Below are positions 27,942 to 36,529 of a DNA stretch of 64,000 bases, one piece after another. This DNA is from Pedobacter namyangjuensis (GTDB lineage Bacteria > Bacteroidota > Bacteroidia > Sphingobacteriales > Sphingobacteriaceae), in contig NZ_QMHQ01000002.1 in NCBI RefSeq assembly GCF_003313325.1, forward strand, positions 868,001 through 932,000, read 5' to 3'. Position 1 is the first letter of the stretch; every line of letters begins with the position of its first letter. Position numbers and translations under genes: made by a program. Under the pieces are notes generated by a model. That model made no database searches. It was given only the letters and a program-made list of their open reading frames with translations, and was not told where the DNA came from.

Positions 27942-28648
27942 ATCCTGATTATCCAAAGGTATCTAAATGCCCATCTCCATTTTATGGTTCCCTGAACCCT
28001 GCCCAGCTTTTTGTCGTAGGCCAGAAGGTCCCTTTTTTTGAAGCCCCGTAAAATCGACACCAGTCCGTCCTCGCGGGACATATCGCTAAGGCCAAAGACA
28101 AAACTCAATGCCTGAAAGAGCCTGTAGGCAGTTGTGCTCCTTTGCAGGTCGTTCACAACAATGCCAGTCCGCACGTGATTTTTAAGCCTGCCGAGAAGCG
28201 TCAGGATCTGCCGATCGCTAAAGTGGTGCAGGGTAAGGGTGAAAAGCATGATATCGCAGGTCCATCCTTCTTCCAAAGGATCAAATATGTCCATGCAACG
28301 GTAGCTTATATCAGGAAAACCGGCGGACAGCTTCCTTGCATGCTCTACGCTTGCCTGGTTGGCATCGATGCCTATCAGCTCGAGCTTGAGGCTTTTGAAG
28401 GCAGGATATCTGGCCAGGGTCCGAAGCATATCTCCGTTCCCGCATCCCACATCCACAATCCGAAGCACCCCGCCCGGGGCAATGCTGCCAAGCAGAGCGG
28501 CAATGCCTTCCAAAGTTACCCTGTTTCCTCCCAGAAAACGGTTTACCGCAGCGATCTTGTCCAGCGCATCGGTAAGTACCGGACCCTGCATGGAGAAATC
28601 GTCCATCATTTCGCTGCTGGTGCTTCTGTTGCTGGTATCTATTCTCAT
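27938..28648 (-). CDS. SAM-dependent methyltransferase
   Basis: A 236-residue class I methyltransferase with the SAM-binding motif VDVGCGNGDML (residues about 66-76), acidic ELIGIDANQ after strand 2, and MLFTLTLHHFSD as motif IV/post-I. It resembles methyltransferases next to bacterial type III PKS genes, which methylate phenolic lipids or quinones. It overlaps the FAD gene upstream (ATGA, 4 bases) and the PKS gene downstream (ATGA, 4 bases). No membrane segment. Substrate is inferred from context. Confidence 0.9.
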   Translation of the reverse strand: MRIDTSNRSTSSEMMDDFSMQGPVLTDALDKIAAVNRFLGGNRVTLEGIAALLGSIAPGGVLRIVDVGCGNGDMLRTLARYPAFKSLKLELIGIDANQASVEHARKLSAGFPDISYRCMDIFDPLEEGWTCDIMLFTLTLHHFSDRQILTLLGRLKNHVRTGIVVNDLQRSTTAYRLFQALSFVFGLSDMSREDGLVSILRGFKKRDLLAYDKKLGRVQGTIKWRWAFRYLWIIRI

Positions 28649-29784
28649 AAGCCTTTAATGCTGATTGGTTTACCGTGTGTGCTTTCTATCATCTTTTTAA
28701 ACAGCAACGGAAATCTCCCAAGGGACTCCATTGCCAGTCCCTGCAGCACCGTACTTTTCCCAAGGGCCGAAAGCATTCTTGCAGCCCACATCCTGTTTCC
28801 AAATGCCTCGTTCCAGGCCTTCTGGTAGCGAGATTCCATTTCCTTGCGTCTTAGCAGCCCGTCCCTTAGAAAAGCGACTATCAGCTCGCAGGACACCTTG
28901 GCGCTGCCAACTGCCATTGCCATCCCGTTCCCGCACAGGGGATGGATCAGCCCGGCGGTATCGCCGATCATCAGCATATGGTCCTGGACTGCCGGCTGCC
29001 TGCCGAAGGAGAGTTGCCCGACACTAACCGGACCTTCCCCAATGATGGTGGAACGCTCCAGCACTTCTTTAAGGAACCTATTGCCCTTCAGCACATTTTG
29101 CTGAAAGGTTTTGATGTTACCGCTTTTTTTGAAGCTGGCGTAATCGGCCAGATAGCAGATGTTCAGCTGGTGGTTTTCTACCATGGAAACCCCGCAATAT
29201 CCGCCGGAAAAATTGTGCAGGGAAACCTCCTCGGCAGGAAAATCCCCATCGTACCGGTAATGCGCTTTGACCGCTACTGCCGGCGAAGAAGCCCTAGCCA
29301 CGTTTTTGCCCTTTTTGGAAAGTGCGGAAAGCTTTCCGAACGCTCCAATTACAACCGCTGCCCTGAAAATGCTTCCCGAAGCGGTGGTTACGGAAAAGCG
29401 CTCGTTATGGTAGCTGACCTCCCTGACCGCATCGAAAACCACCTTTACTCCGCGGGAAAGCAGAACCCTGTACAACAGTTCGTCCATCGCATAGCGGCTC
29501 AGCCCGAAACCTCCCAACGGGAGTTGGGATTCAAGTACGCGGCCCGAAAGGGTGGTATAACGCAAAGTACGCAGATTGGATGGTGAAAGCGCCTGAAAGT
29601 TTATGCCAAGCCAGTCAAAGTAAGGCAGTACCTCGTTGGAGACATATTCCCCGCAGACCTTGTGACGTGGATAGCCGTGCCGCTCGACCACGGTCACCTC
29701 CATTCCTGATTTGTTCAGGTGCAGGGCAGCGGTCAGCCCGGCAAGGCCGCCTCCGATAACAAGGACATTCTTTTCTGAAACCAT
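28645..29784 (-). CDS. FAD-dependent oxidoreductase (geranylgeranyl reductase/monooxygenase type)
   Basis: First gene of the polyketide operon. Starting at 29784 (MVSEKNVLVIGGGLAGLTAA) it has 379 residues; an ATG at 29793 is an alternative. It has the N-terminal Rossmann motif IGGGLAGL, a VCGEYVSNEVLPYF segment as in geranylgeranyl reductase and tryptophan-halogenase relatives, and the second FAD motif MIGDTAGLIHPLCGNGM. This family oxidises or reduces aromatic and lipid substrates; in srs/ars-like clusters a FAD monooxygenase turns phenolic lipids into quinones. Oxidation of the type III PKS product is therefore likely but unproven. Confidence 0.9.
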   Translation of the reverse strand: MVSEKNVLVIGGGLAGLTAALHLNKSGMEVTVVERHGYPRHKVCGEYVSNEVLPYFDWLGINFQALSPSNLRTLRYTTLSGRVLESQLPLGGFGLSRYAMDELLYRVLLSRGVKVVFDAVREVSYHNERFSVTTASGSIFRAAVVIGAFGKLSALSKKGKNVARASSPAVAVKAHYRYDGDFPAEEVSLHNFSGGYCGVSMVENHQLNICYLADYASFKKSGNIKTFQQNVLKGNRFLKEVLERSTIIGEGPVSVGQLSFGRQPAVQDHMLMIGDTAGLIHPLCGNGMAMAVGSAKVSCELIVAFLRDGLLRRKEMESRYQKAWNEAFGNRMWAARMLSALGKSTVLQGLAMESLGRFPLLFKKMIESTHGKPISIKGL

Positions 29785-29901
29785 AGACTGCATGCAGAAC
29801 AAATTTTAGCTGCTATTGTTCTAAGCCGGCATCCATCAGTTTTGCACATGGCTCGGCATCCATCCATGGCTGGTTGATGGATTGGGAAAAACTTTGATTT
29901 T

Positions 29902-29918
29902 ATCGCTATATTAGCGAT
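29902..29918. promoter_or_regulatory. Inverted repeat in the divergent promoter region
   Basis: ATCGCTA and TAGCGAT form a perfect 7+7 bp inverted repeat separated by TAT. It lies between the divergently read polyketide operon (starting at 29784) and the receiver-like gene (29934), 15 bases before the latter's ATG. It is placed to act as an operator, most directly of the receiver-like gene. Confidence 0.5.
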
Positions 29919-29933
29919 TCATCCCGATAGAAA

Positions 29934-30296
29934 ATGCAAAAGACAGTTTACCTGATCGACAAGGATCCCGCAGTAATTGATGTGATAGCACTTATGCTGG
30001 CCGATGAAGGCTATAGGACCGTAATCGCCTCTAAGCCCTTCGATCTCTCGGAGCTCCTTGGCGCAAGTCCAGCTCTGATCATCCTCCACAACGGGCTTGA
30101 CGGCAAGGGCATAACCATCTGCAGGAAAATAAAGCACGAGCCGGAAACCAGGAACATCCCGGTGATTATGAGCTCCACCAATGCCAACCTTTCCTCGATA
30201 AGCCAAACGGCCGGAGCTGATGCCTTTATCCAAAAACCTTTCGATTTGGACGAATTCTGCGCTTTGATCAAAGATACGCTATCCCGGCATCAATAA
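29934..30296 (+). CDS. Pseudo-receiver protein (His in place of the phospho-Asp)
   Basis: A 120-residue stand-alone receiver fold. Acidic residues are in LIDKDP (Asp9, Asp11), the signalling Ser is in VIMSSTN, and the Lys is in IQKPFDLDEF near residue 103, but the phospho-acceptor position is His52 in LIILHNGLDGKG. The next Asp is four residues further on. Phosphorylation by the ordinary route is therefore not expected. The same His is found in the decayed paralogue at 15016. It is divergent from the polyketide operon, about 150 bases from its first gene, so a regulatory link is possible but unproven. Confidence 0.88.
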   Translation: MQKTVYLIDKDPAVIDVIALMLADEGYRTVIASKPFDLSELLGASPALIILHNGLDGKGITICRKIKHEPETRNIPVIMSSTNANLSSISQTAGADAFIQKPFDLDEFCALIKDTLSRHQ

Positions 30297-30466
30297 ATTT
30301 TCAACACCAATGGTATTGTTCATTTTTGCCAAATGGCCTAGCTGGTCCGGATGGCGGGCACATCTCTGGATACAGCGAAGCTTCCGAACGTTCCGACCTT
30401 ACCCAAAGCATTCGACTGCATATAAAACACACCTCATGCGTAAAAACCAGTCCCGCTTGCCGATTC

Positions 30467-30820
30467 TCACTTGATTTTTTCAACCACAAAAGCCTTTAAT
30501 GTTTCCAACAGGCCGTCCCTAAATTCCCATACGTCGCAGTAGTGGTATTCCGTCCATTTCCCGTCCCGACCAAGGAGTGATATTTCCCCTACCGCAGTAA
30601 GCATCTCGCCCTCTGCAATCAGGTGCGACACCTTGAAAACCGGCGGCGCAAGATAGCTTTCCGCCATATAGGCCCTTACCTCCGCTTTGCCGCGAAGGGT
30701 TCGGTCGCCCACAAATTCCCAAACCGTATCATCGCTACAAATGGAAAGGAAGGTTTGGTAATCCCCGCGGGCTATTGCGCTGTTGCCCATGATTAGCAAT
30801 TTTTTATTGATCTCTGACAT
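30467..30820 (-). CDS. NTF2-like / SnoaL-like domain protein
   Basis: A 117-residue protein; the start MSEINKKLLIMGN (30820) is preferred over an in-frame ATG eight codons upstream. It has the cone-shaped alpha+beta pattern of the NTF2-like superfamily: AIARGDYQTFLSICSDDTVWEFVG, LRGKAEVRAYM, VSHLIAEGEMLTAVGEI and YHYCDVWEFRDGLL. Members include polyketide cyclases and hydrolases as well as many unassigned stress proteins. It is 170 bases from the pseudo-receiver gene, convergent with it. Catalytic residues are not clear enough for a reaction to be named. Confidence 0.82.
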   Translation of the reverse strand: MSEINKKLLIMGNSAIARGDYQTFLSICSDDTVWEFVGDRTLRGKAEVRAYMAESYLAPPVFKVSHLIAEGEMLTAVGEISLLGRDGKWTEYHYCDVWEFRDGLLETLKAFVVEKIK

Positions 30821-31000
30821 GTTCCCCAAATTAAAATGCAACATTATTGCATATACAAACTACAACAGCCTATCCCAAAAATTGTTTTTCCCGTGCATCG
30901 GCAAACCTACCCATAACGCAGCAGGTTCCTCATTCCCTAGGGTTGTGCACACTTTCGAACCTTTTATTTCAGCGCGTGTTTATCAGTAAATCTATCTCCT

Positions 31001-32122
31001 ATGAAAAACATTAAGACTAAGCTATCAATGGTAGCTTTTACCATTGCCTTTGCCGCCACAGGTTGCGGTAGCGAGCAGAAAAAAAAACAGGCAACCGATA
31101 CCACTGCCAGCGATACCACGGCGCAGAAAGTGGTGGTCGCTCCTAAAGGCCCTGCACCGCAGTGGGGCAAATCGATCAGACCTGAAATGCTGGCGGTAAT
31201 GGAAAAACTGGCCAGCTACAAGGACCAGCCCATCGAAAACCTGACCGCCGAGCAGGCACGCAAGAACCATACCCCTAGCGATGCGGTCATGGACCTTATC
31301 CGGGAAAACGGGATCGAGCAGCCTGCTGCGATGGTGGATACTGTAGGCCGCGACATCGAGGTTTCCGGCGCACGGATCCATGCAAGAATATATACACCGA
31401 AATCTGCATCGGGGCCACTGCCAGTAATCGTCTATTACCACGGCGGAGGGTTTGTTATTGCCGACCTGGATGTTTACAATTCATCGGCACAGGGACTGGC
31501 CGAACAGGTGGGTGCAGTTGTGGTATCGGTTGCCTACAGGCAAGCCCCGGAGCATAAGTTCCCTACTGCGCACAATGACGCTTTTGCGGCCTACCAGTGG
31601 GTATTGAAGAATGCGGAGAGCCTTAATGCAAATCCGCTGAAAGTAGCATTGGTCGGCGAAAGTGCGGGCGGAAACCTGGCTTCCAACGTTGCGATCATGG
31701 CAAGGGAAGCAAAAATTACCATGCCGCTCCATCAGGTGCTGGTCTATCCCATCGCCCAGTCTGATATGAACACCAATTCCTATAACGAATACGCCAATGC
31801 CAAGCCTCTTAACAAAGCTATGATGGGCTGGTTTACCAACAACTACCTGAGCAATCCCGCCCAGGCAAAGGATCCGAGGATTGCCCTTGTCAATGCAAAC
31901 CTTAAAGGACTTCCGGCAACTACCATCATAACCGCAGAAATCGACCCCTTGCATGACGACGGAACAATGCTGGCCGAAAAGCTGAAAGCTGCCGGCGTAA
32001 AAATTGACCATAAGAACTATACCGGCGTCACCCATGAATTCTTCGGCATGGCTGCAATCGTACCGCAGGCGAAGGATGCACAGGCGTACGCTGCAATGCA
32101 GCTTAAAAACGCATTTAGGTAA
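31001..32122 (+). CDS. Lipoprotein alpha/beta hydrolase (hormone-sensitive lipase family)
   Basis: A 373-residue carboxylesterase-like protein. The N terminus is a lipoprotein signal ending AFAATGC (Cys near residue 23), followed by a Lys/Thr/Asp-rich linker, so it is anchored outside the inner membrane. The oxyanion-hole motif HGGGFVI, nucleophile GESAGGN, acid residue in AEIDPLHDDG and catalytic His in GVTHEFFGM are all intact. HSL-family enzymes hydrolyse short and medium acyl esters. It is not part of the polyketide operon but lies 1.2 kb from it. Followed by a 10-bp hairpin. Confidence 0.92.
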   Translation: MKNIKTKLSMVAFTIAFAATGCGSEQKKKQATDTTASDTTAQKVVVAPKGPAPQWGKSIRPEMLAVMEKLASYKDQPIENLTAEQARKNHTPSDAVMDLIRENGIEQPAAMVDTVGRDIEVSGARIHARIYTPKSASGPLPVIVYYHGGGFVIADLDVYNSSAQGLAEQVGAVVVSVAYRQAPEHKFPTAHNDAFAAYQWVLKNAESLNANPLKVALVGESAGGNLASNVAIMAREAKITMPLHQVLVYPIAQSDMNTNSYNEYANAKPLNKAMMGWFTNNYLSNPAQAKDPRIALVNANLKGLPATTIITAEIDPLHDDGTMLAEKLKAAGVKIDHKNYTGVTHEFFGMAAIVPQAKDAQAYAAMQLKNAFR

Positions 32123-32140
32123 AAGTACCCTAAGCTGCTA

Positions 32141-32164
32141 AGGATAGGCAGAATTGCCTATCCT
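32141..32164 (+). terminator. Hairpin after the esterase gene
   Basis: AGGATAGGCA pairs perfectly with TGCCTATCCT around GAAT, 19 bases past the esterase stop. The T-run after it is short, so it may be a weak terminator or an RNA-stabilising stem. The rest of 32165-32447 shows no gene. Confidence 0.6.
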
Positions 32165-32447
32165 GGTTTAAGTAAGTGCAAGCGATGGTACGACTCATTT
32201 GATTCGTTACCGGGCTGACACTGGCAAATAAAAGCTAATTGGGCACAAATAGCGAAATCCTGTAAACCATTTTATCCTATGAGGTAAGGGAGATATTTAG
32301 CGATTTACCGACAGATCGCCGGTAGTTGTATTAAATGGCCCATTTGACCCAATCTCAATCTCAGTGCGGAATAATCAGCAGATTCACGCTCTTATTCATA
32401 GCGGAATATGTGTTTGAATCGCTACCTTTGGGACTGCGAATACCATC

Positions 32448-32741
32448 ATGAAATACCATTACCAGTTTGTCTCTAAAAACTCCGCACGGGTTGAGCTGAT
32501 TGCAGAATATGACAGTGAGCTTGCGCTGATAGCAGAGGCTGCAAAAATCGGAAAAGCTTCCGCTGAGCTATTGTCGCTCTTCAGGAAAGGAATAGCCAAT
32601 TACCTGCCCGGTGCGGTAGAAAGTGAAACGGTGTTTATGAACTTTCCAACCGTTGCGCTGTGCAAGTTTGGCCAGCCCGCGCTAACATCTGAAATTTCCG
32701 CCACGAAAGGTCCGTTTGAGCAGTTGAGCTTTGAACTGTAG
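32448..32741 (+). CDS. Unrecognised 97-residue protein
   Basis: It starts MKYHYQFVSKNSARVELIAEY. Short helices (ELALIAEAAKIGKASAELLSLFRKG) are followed by a stretch with strands (YLPGAVESETVFMNFPTVAL). No signal peptide, membrane segment or known domain. It is the last plus-strand gene before the mobilisation set and converges on mobC with a 51-base gap. Function unknown. Confidence 0.6.
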   Translation: MKYHYQFVSKNSARVELIAEYDSELALIAEAAKIGKASAELLSLFRKGIANYLPGAVESETVFMNFPTVALCKFGQPALTSEISATKGPFEQLSFEL

Positions 32742-32792
32742 CACGGAAAGGCAAATCATACTGATAAAATCCAGTCGGCCCTAACTAGTTTG

Positions 32793-34793
32793 CTAGAGGG
32801 AAACCGACCTGTTCGTTTCGGTCGCTTGCTTCTCTTTTTTGTGCTGCATGCCTGCCAGCTTGCCGCACTCCTCGCGGAGCAGTTCAAAAACCTCGCTCTT
32901 GATACGCTTATAGTTTTCCTCGACGTCTTCCGCTGAAACCTTCTTCACCAATGGAATTTCCCTGTAGCTTGTTTCCTCCGCAGCGATAGCTTTATGGTCG
33001 TTCTGGATTTCGCAGTGGAACATCTTCAATCTAATCTTCTGCTCGGGATTGTCCGCGACAACCCCTACAAATTCCCCCGAGGAAAGTGTTGCAATCCTAC
33101 TGGCGGGAATGGCATGGTCAAGCTGGGTTGCCCGGGTAATGGAGGTGTCCGATGAATTGATGTTCATCGAGTCTTTCTGCTGGGAGATCTTTCCAAAATT
33201 CTCCGAAAGGGTCTTTGCCGTCGATCCGGTCACCTGTCCGGATATCAGGTTGCCGACAATTCCGGTGATCACTTCGGCCTGTTCTGCGCCATAGTCCTTT
33301 TTCAGTTGCGAAAAGTCCTGCACTGCAAGGCAGGTTGCCACTTTGTTGCTCCTTGCAGTCGCAATCAGGCTGTCCATACTGTTGAAATAGATCGTGGGAA
33401 ACTCATCGAAGATCAGCGAAGACTTCAGCTTTCCTTTTTGGTTTACCAGTTTTATCATTCTGGAAATGTACAGCGAGAGTACTGCCCCGTAGACCTGCAG
33501 CTTCTGGGGGTTGTTGCCCAGGCATACCACCTTGGGTTCATCGGGACTGTTGATATCAAGGGTAAAGTCGTTTCCGTTCAGCACATAGTACAGCTGGGGG
33601 GAGGAAAGCCTTGCAAGCCCGATCTTCGCCGAGGCAATCTGCCCCTCGAGCTGCGCCATGGCATTGTTGCGGTAGGCCGATACAAAGGGATTGATCAGAA
33701 CTTTTATCTCCTCGCAGGACTGCAGCACCGCAAAAAGCGGATCATACTCGCTTTGCATCAGTTCTATTACGTGTGGCAGGGTACAATACTTGCCATCCTG
33801 GTATTTACGCAGGTACCATATGCATGCGGTCAGGAAGTTGATAGGCGATTCAACAAAGAAATCACCCTGCTTTTTTATCCAGTCCCTGTTCAGCCCCATC
33901 ATGATCGTACGTGAGGCCTCGGTAGCATCGGTGATGTCCTCCATTGACAAAGGGTCGAGTGGATTGCATCGGTGGGTACGGTTAAGGTCATCAAAATTGA
34001 TTACGTAGAACTTTGGGCTAACCTGATAGTTAGCGGAATACTGCAGCAGCTTGTTGTAGGCAATCCTTGAAAGGTCATCGAACTTAAAGTCGTAAATGAA
34101 CATGGAAAATCCCTTTCTGATATGCTGGTCGATGATGTGGCGGATGACGAAATAACTCTTGCCAGCTCCGGGCGTTCCGGCCACAAGCAGTCCCCTAAAC
34201 GGGTTGATGATATTGATCCAACTGCTGCGCGAGAGCTCCCCGAGCCTGTACCTTGCGGGCAGGTTCACCGAATACTCGTTATCCAGCAGCCGCTCCTCCT
34301 GGGGGAAGGTCTCGTTGAGTTCGTTAAAGATATCCTTTCGCAACCGGTCCTTTAAAAGACGGGACAGCCGGCCCCCACCGGCGAGAATCAAAAGATATCC
34401 TGTAGTGGTCAGCGCCATGTAGCAAATGGCAACAACGCTGATTGCAGCGGGAAAAAATAGGCAGAGTGCTGCTGCAAAATACAGCCCCATCCCCGCCACC
34501 AGATAAAAAATTATAGGCTTAGGTTCCAAATTCTCGTCCTTCCTTCCCTTCACGCCCAGCAACGATACCGCAAGCAACAGGAGCGCTGCCAGCTTTGCGC
34601 CGAACAGTCCCTCGAACAGCACGTTCCTTGCAATGCCGCCTATTATTTTGTCGGTTATCCCCGACGTCCAGCGCCATGCTTCAAATGCCCGATAACAGCA
34701 GATGTAAAAATGGATTACCAATATAAAAATGCTGAGAAGCCTAGTAAAATCGACAATTTTCCTAAGGCCTTGCAAGTCCTCTCCAGTGCTCAT
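32793..34793 (-). CDS. mobC: MobC / TraG-VirD4-type coupling protein
   Basis: A 666-residue type IV coupling ATPase. The N terminus has about four membrane segments (between residues 15 and 150), then the P-loop VAGTPGAGKSYFVIRHI, the IYDFKFDD strand, Walker B SLIFDEFPTIY and CLAVQDFSQLKKDYG. It brings the relaxase-bound strand to the secretion channel. The VirD4/TraG plan with the EFP-type Walker B is that of Bacteroidota MobC proteins. It overlaps mobB by 4 bases (ATGA). The C-terminal 40 residues are charged. Confidence 0.92.
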   Translation of the reverse strand: MSTGEDLQGLRKIVDFTRLLSIFILVIHFYICCYRAFEAWRWTSGITDKIIGGIARNVLFEGLFGAKLAALLLLAVSLLGVKGRKDENLEPKPIIFYLVAGMGLYFAAALCLFFPAAISVVAICYMALTTTGYLLILAGGGRLSRLLKDRLRKDIFNELNETFPQEERLLDNEYSVNLPARYRLGELSRSSWINIINPFRGLLVAGTPGAGKSYFVIRHIIDQHIRKGFSMFIYDFKFDDLSRIAYNKLLQYSANYQVSPKFYVINFDDLNRTHRCNPLDPLSMEDITDATEASRTIMMGLNRDWIKKQGDFFVESPINFLTACIWYLRKYQDGKYCTLPHVIELMQSEYDPLFAVLQSCEEIKVLINPFVSAYRNNAMAQLEGQIASAKIGLARLSSPQLYYVLNGNDFTLDINSPDEPKVVCLGNNPQKLQVYGAVLSLYISRMIKLVNQKGKLKSSLIFDEFPTIYFNSMDSLIATARSNKVATCLAVQDFSQLKKDYGAEQAEVITGIVGNLISGQVTGSTAKTLSENFGKISQQKDSMNINSSDTSITRATQLDHAIPASRIATLSSGEFVGVVADNPEQKIRLKMFHCEIQNDHKAIAAEETSYREIPLVKKVSAEDVEENYKRIKSEVFELLREECGKLAGMQHKKEKQATETNRSVSL

Positions 34794-36034
34794 ATGCTAA
34801 GATTTTGTATTTTCCCCTTCCCTTTCCTTCTTTTCCTTTTACGGCCGATAACCGATGGAAACTGGTAGTCCGCCCTGCCCAAAAGCCCCTCTATTAAACC
34901 TTGCTGGCTTTTTCTATAATCATCTCTGCCCTCCTCATTGCGTTGCAGATAATTGCTCGATTCCCCTTGCACCAAATATCGTTTCGGTACGTCGCTTTCT
35001 GAAAACATTCCGGTGATGGCCTTTGCAGCATACGCCCTTCCCAGATCGCTGCCATTGAAAACAGTGCGATGCCTATGGTCGATAAAGGTCAGTCCATAGA
35101 TTAGTCCGGTTTGGTTTCTCCTGAGCACAAGAGCTACCTGTTCGATAGCCAACAGCCTTAGCATTGTGTCCTTTCGCATGGTGCTGTAGTTATCAAGTAC
35201 GCGTTTTATCCTTTCCATCAGGTCTTGCCTGAAGGGCTTTCGTCTTTCAGTGTTGCGCTGGAAGTGTTTTTCCAGGTTCCGCATCGTCGCACCGTTGTAA
35301 AAAGCACTCGCCTTGATGGGCACGCCGACCGGATTTCCGTTTACATCGGCGATGGAGTAGAGCAAACCTTTCTTCTGGAACATTACCGAATTTTCGGATC
35401 CCCTTTCCACCTGGACATTGAACTGCGACAGTACCGCCTTGTATTCGGCAAAGGAAGTATAGGCATAGTCCTGCATCACAGCTTTGGTGATGTTGGCCAA
35501 CACCTTTTTGGTGGGAACTGCACCATACTCGGCAACTTTTAAATACGGTTGGACAGCTAGACGCCTGCCTTCGGCCCTGACCAGACCGTATTCGACCTCC
35601 AGCTCTTTCCTTATCGGCTCGGAAACCTTCCTGCCGATATCATGGAGATCAATCCTGCTTCCATCCCTTTGAATGTTGACCGTAGCGATGTGAAGATGGG
35701 TGTGCGCTGTATCAAAATGCCGATAGGCGATAAAAGGCTGTTCGCCGAAGCCCAATTTTTCCATGTACCGCAGGGCAATGCCCTGCAGTGTTTCATCATC
35801 AAGCTTGTCCTCTGCATGGAAATTAAGCGAAATGTGCAGTGCATTGGTCCTGGCCCTGGGATTTAGTTCGGTCAGCCGCTGGAACCTGGACAGCTTCTGA
35901 AGAAGGTTCAGCCGGTGGATGTCGGTTGCAAATCCACTTGCCAACAAAATTGACGCAACGCCCTTTTCCACCTTCTGCTCGTTGTAGACCAGAATTCCCC
36001 GGATCGATTTCCCGCTTAAGATCTTGGCAACCAT
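34790..36034 (-). CDS. mobB: MobB relaxase
   Basis: A 414-residue relaxase/mobilisation nuclease. Near the N terminus IRGILVYNEQKV supplies the candidate nicking Tyr (Tyr17), and the metal-binding His cluster is AHTHLHIATVN near residues 108-112. It nicks one strand at oriT and stays covalently attached for transfer. Residues 250-300 are Arg/Lys rich, and the C terminus ends in a strongly basic stretch (RKRKRRKGKGK), useful for DNA binding. It lies between mobA (19-base overlap) and mobC (4-base overlap). Confidence 0.92.
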   Translation of the reverse strand: MVAKILSGKSIRGILVYNEQKVEKGVASILLASGFATDIHRLNLLQKLSRFQRLTELNPRARTNALHISLNFHAEDKLDDETLQGIALRYMEKLGFGEQPFIAYRHFDTAHTHLHIATVNIQRDGSRIDLHDIGRKVSEPIRKELEVEYGLVRAEGRRLAVQPYLKVAEYGAVPTKKVLANITKAVMQDYAYTSFAEYKAVLSQFNVQVERGSENSVMFQKKGLLYSIADVNGNPVGVPIKASAFYNGATMRNLEKHFQRNTERRKPFRQDLMERIKRVLDNYSTMRKDTMLRLLAIEQVALVLRRNQTGLIYGLTFIDHRHRTVFNGSDLGRAYAAKAITGMFSESDVPKRYLVQGESSNYLQRNEEGRDDYRKSQQGLIEGLLGRADYQFPSVIGRKRKRRKGKGKIQNLSI

Positions 36035-36426
36035 CTTTCTGCAAGTCTGGATATAACGGAAAACAGCCTTTCAATTTTGCCGTCAAGTTTAAGGCAGAGC
36101 GCCATGGTGCGGTCAAAATGAAATGATTTCTCCGCTGCCGATTTCACGGCGTTGAAATAACGGGTCTGCTGGTTAATATTGATCCCGATCGATTTGAGCT
36201 CCTTTCGGATCAGGGCGAGTTCCTCCATTGGTCCGGACATGGAAGCGTCCCTGTAGAAGCAGTTGATTCGCTCCCTGTTAAGCAGCTTCCGTGCAACCTC
36301 GCCAATGCTCCGGCAATTGGACTCTGCCAACAGTTTTTCAAGCCGCTTGAGCGTCGTACCCGTAACCCTGACAGTTAACAGGTGCATCAGCAGTTCCTCT
36401 TTGTCTTCCTTAGGTTTTCTTGCCAT
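36016..36426 (-). CDS. mobA: MobA-type relaxosome accessory protein
   Basis: A 136-residue protein; the start MARKPKEDKEELLM (36426) is preferred because the upstream in-frame extension runs through the palindromic region. It has a ribbon-helix-helix-like N-terminal half (HLLTVRVTGTTLKRLEKLL, IGEVARKLLNRER) and a helical C-terminal half with the GININQQTRYFNAV segment typical of MobC/MobA-type relaxosome proteins. It binds oriT and helps the relaxase. First gene of the mobA-mobB-mobC operon. Confidence 0.88.
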   Translation of the reverse strand: MARKPKEDKEELLMHLLTVRVTGTTLKRLEKLLAESNCRSIGEVARKLLNRERINCFYRDASMSGPMEELALIRKELKSIGININQQTRYFNAVKSAAEKSFHFDRTMALCLKLDGKIERLFSVISRLAERWLPRS

Positions 36427-36481
36427 CTGGTCTGCTTTACATTGGATGTTTTCCAGGCTTTGCGAGTTCCGAGCAACAGCC

Positions 36482-36529
36482 CTCCGACGTGTCGGAGCAA
36501 GATATTTTTGTGCACAAAAATACATCTTG
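36482..36529. promoter_or_regulatory. Palindrome cluster upstream of mobA: candidate oriT or operator
   Basis: Two inverted repeats lie 56-103 bases upstream of the mobA start. CTCCGAC (36482-36488) pairs with GTCGGAG (36491-36497). Beside it, an 18-bp perfect palindrome (36504-36521; ATTTTTGTG and its complement) is enclosed by CAAGAT (36498-36503) and ATCTTG (36524-36529). Relaxase origins commonly sit just upstream of the mob operon and contain such repeats; the same structure could be a MobA operator. The nick site is not identified. Confidence 0.6.

Noticed and set aside
36508..36515. TTTTGTGCAC shared by the mobA palindrome and the mnmE junction (near 40674)
   Set aside because: A 10-base match is too short to claim a second attachment site.
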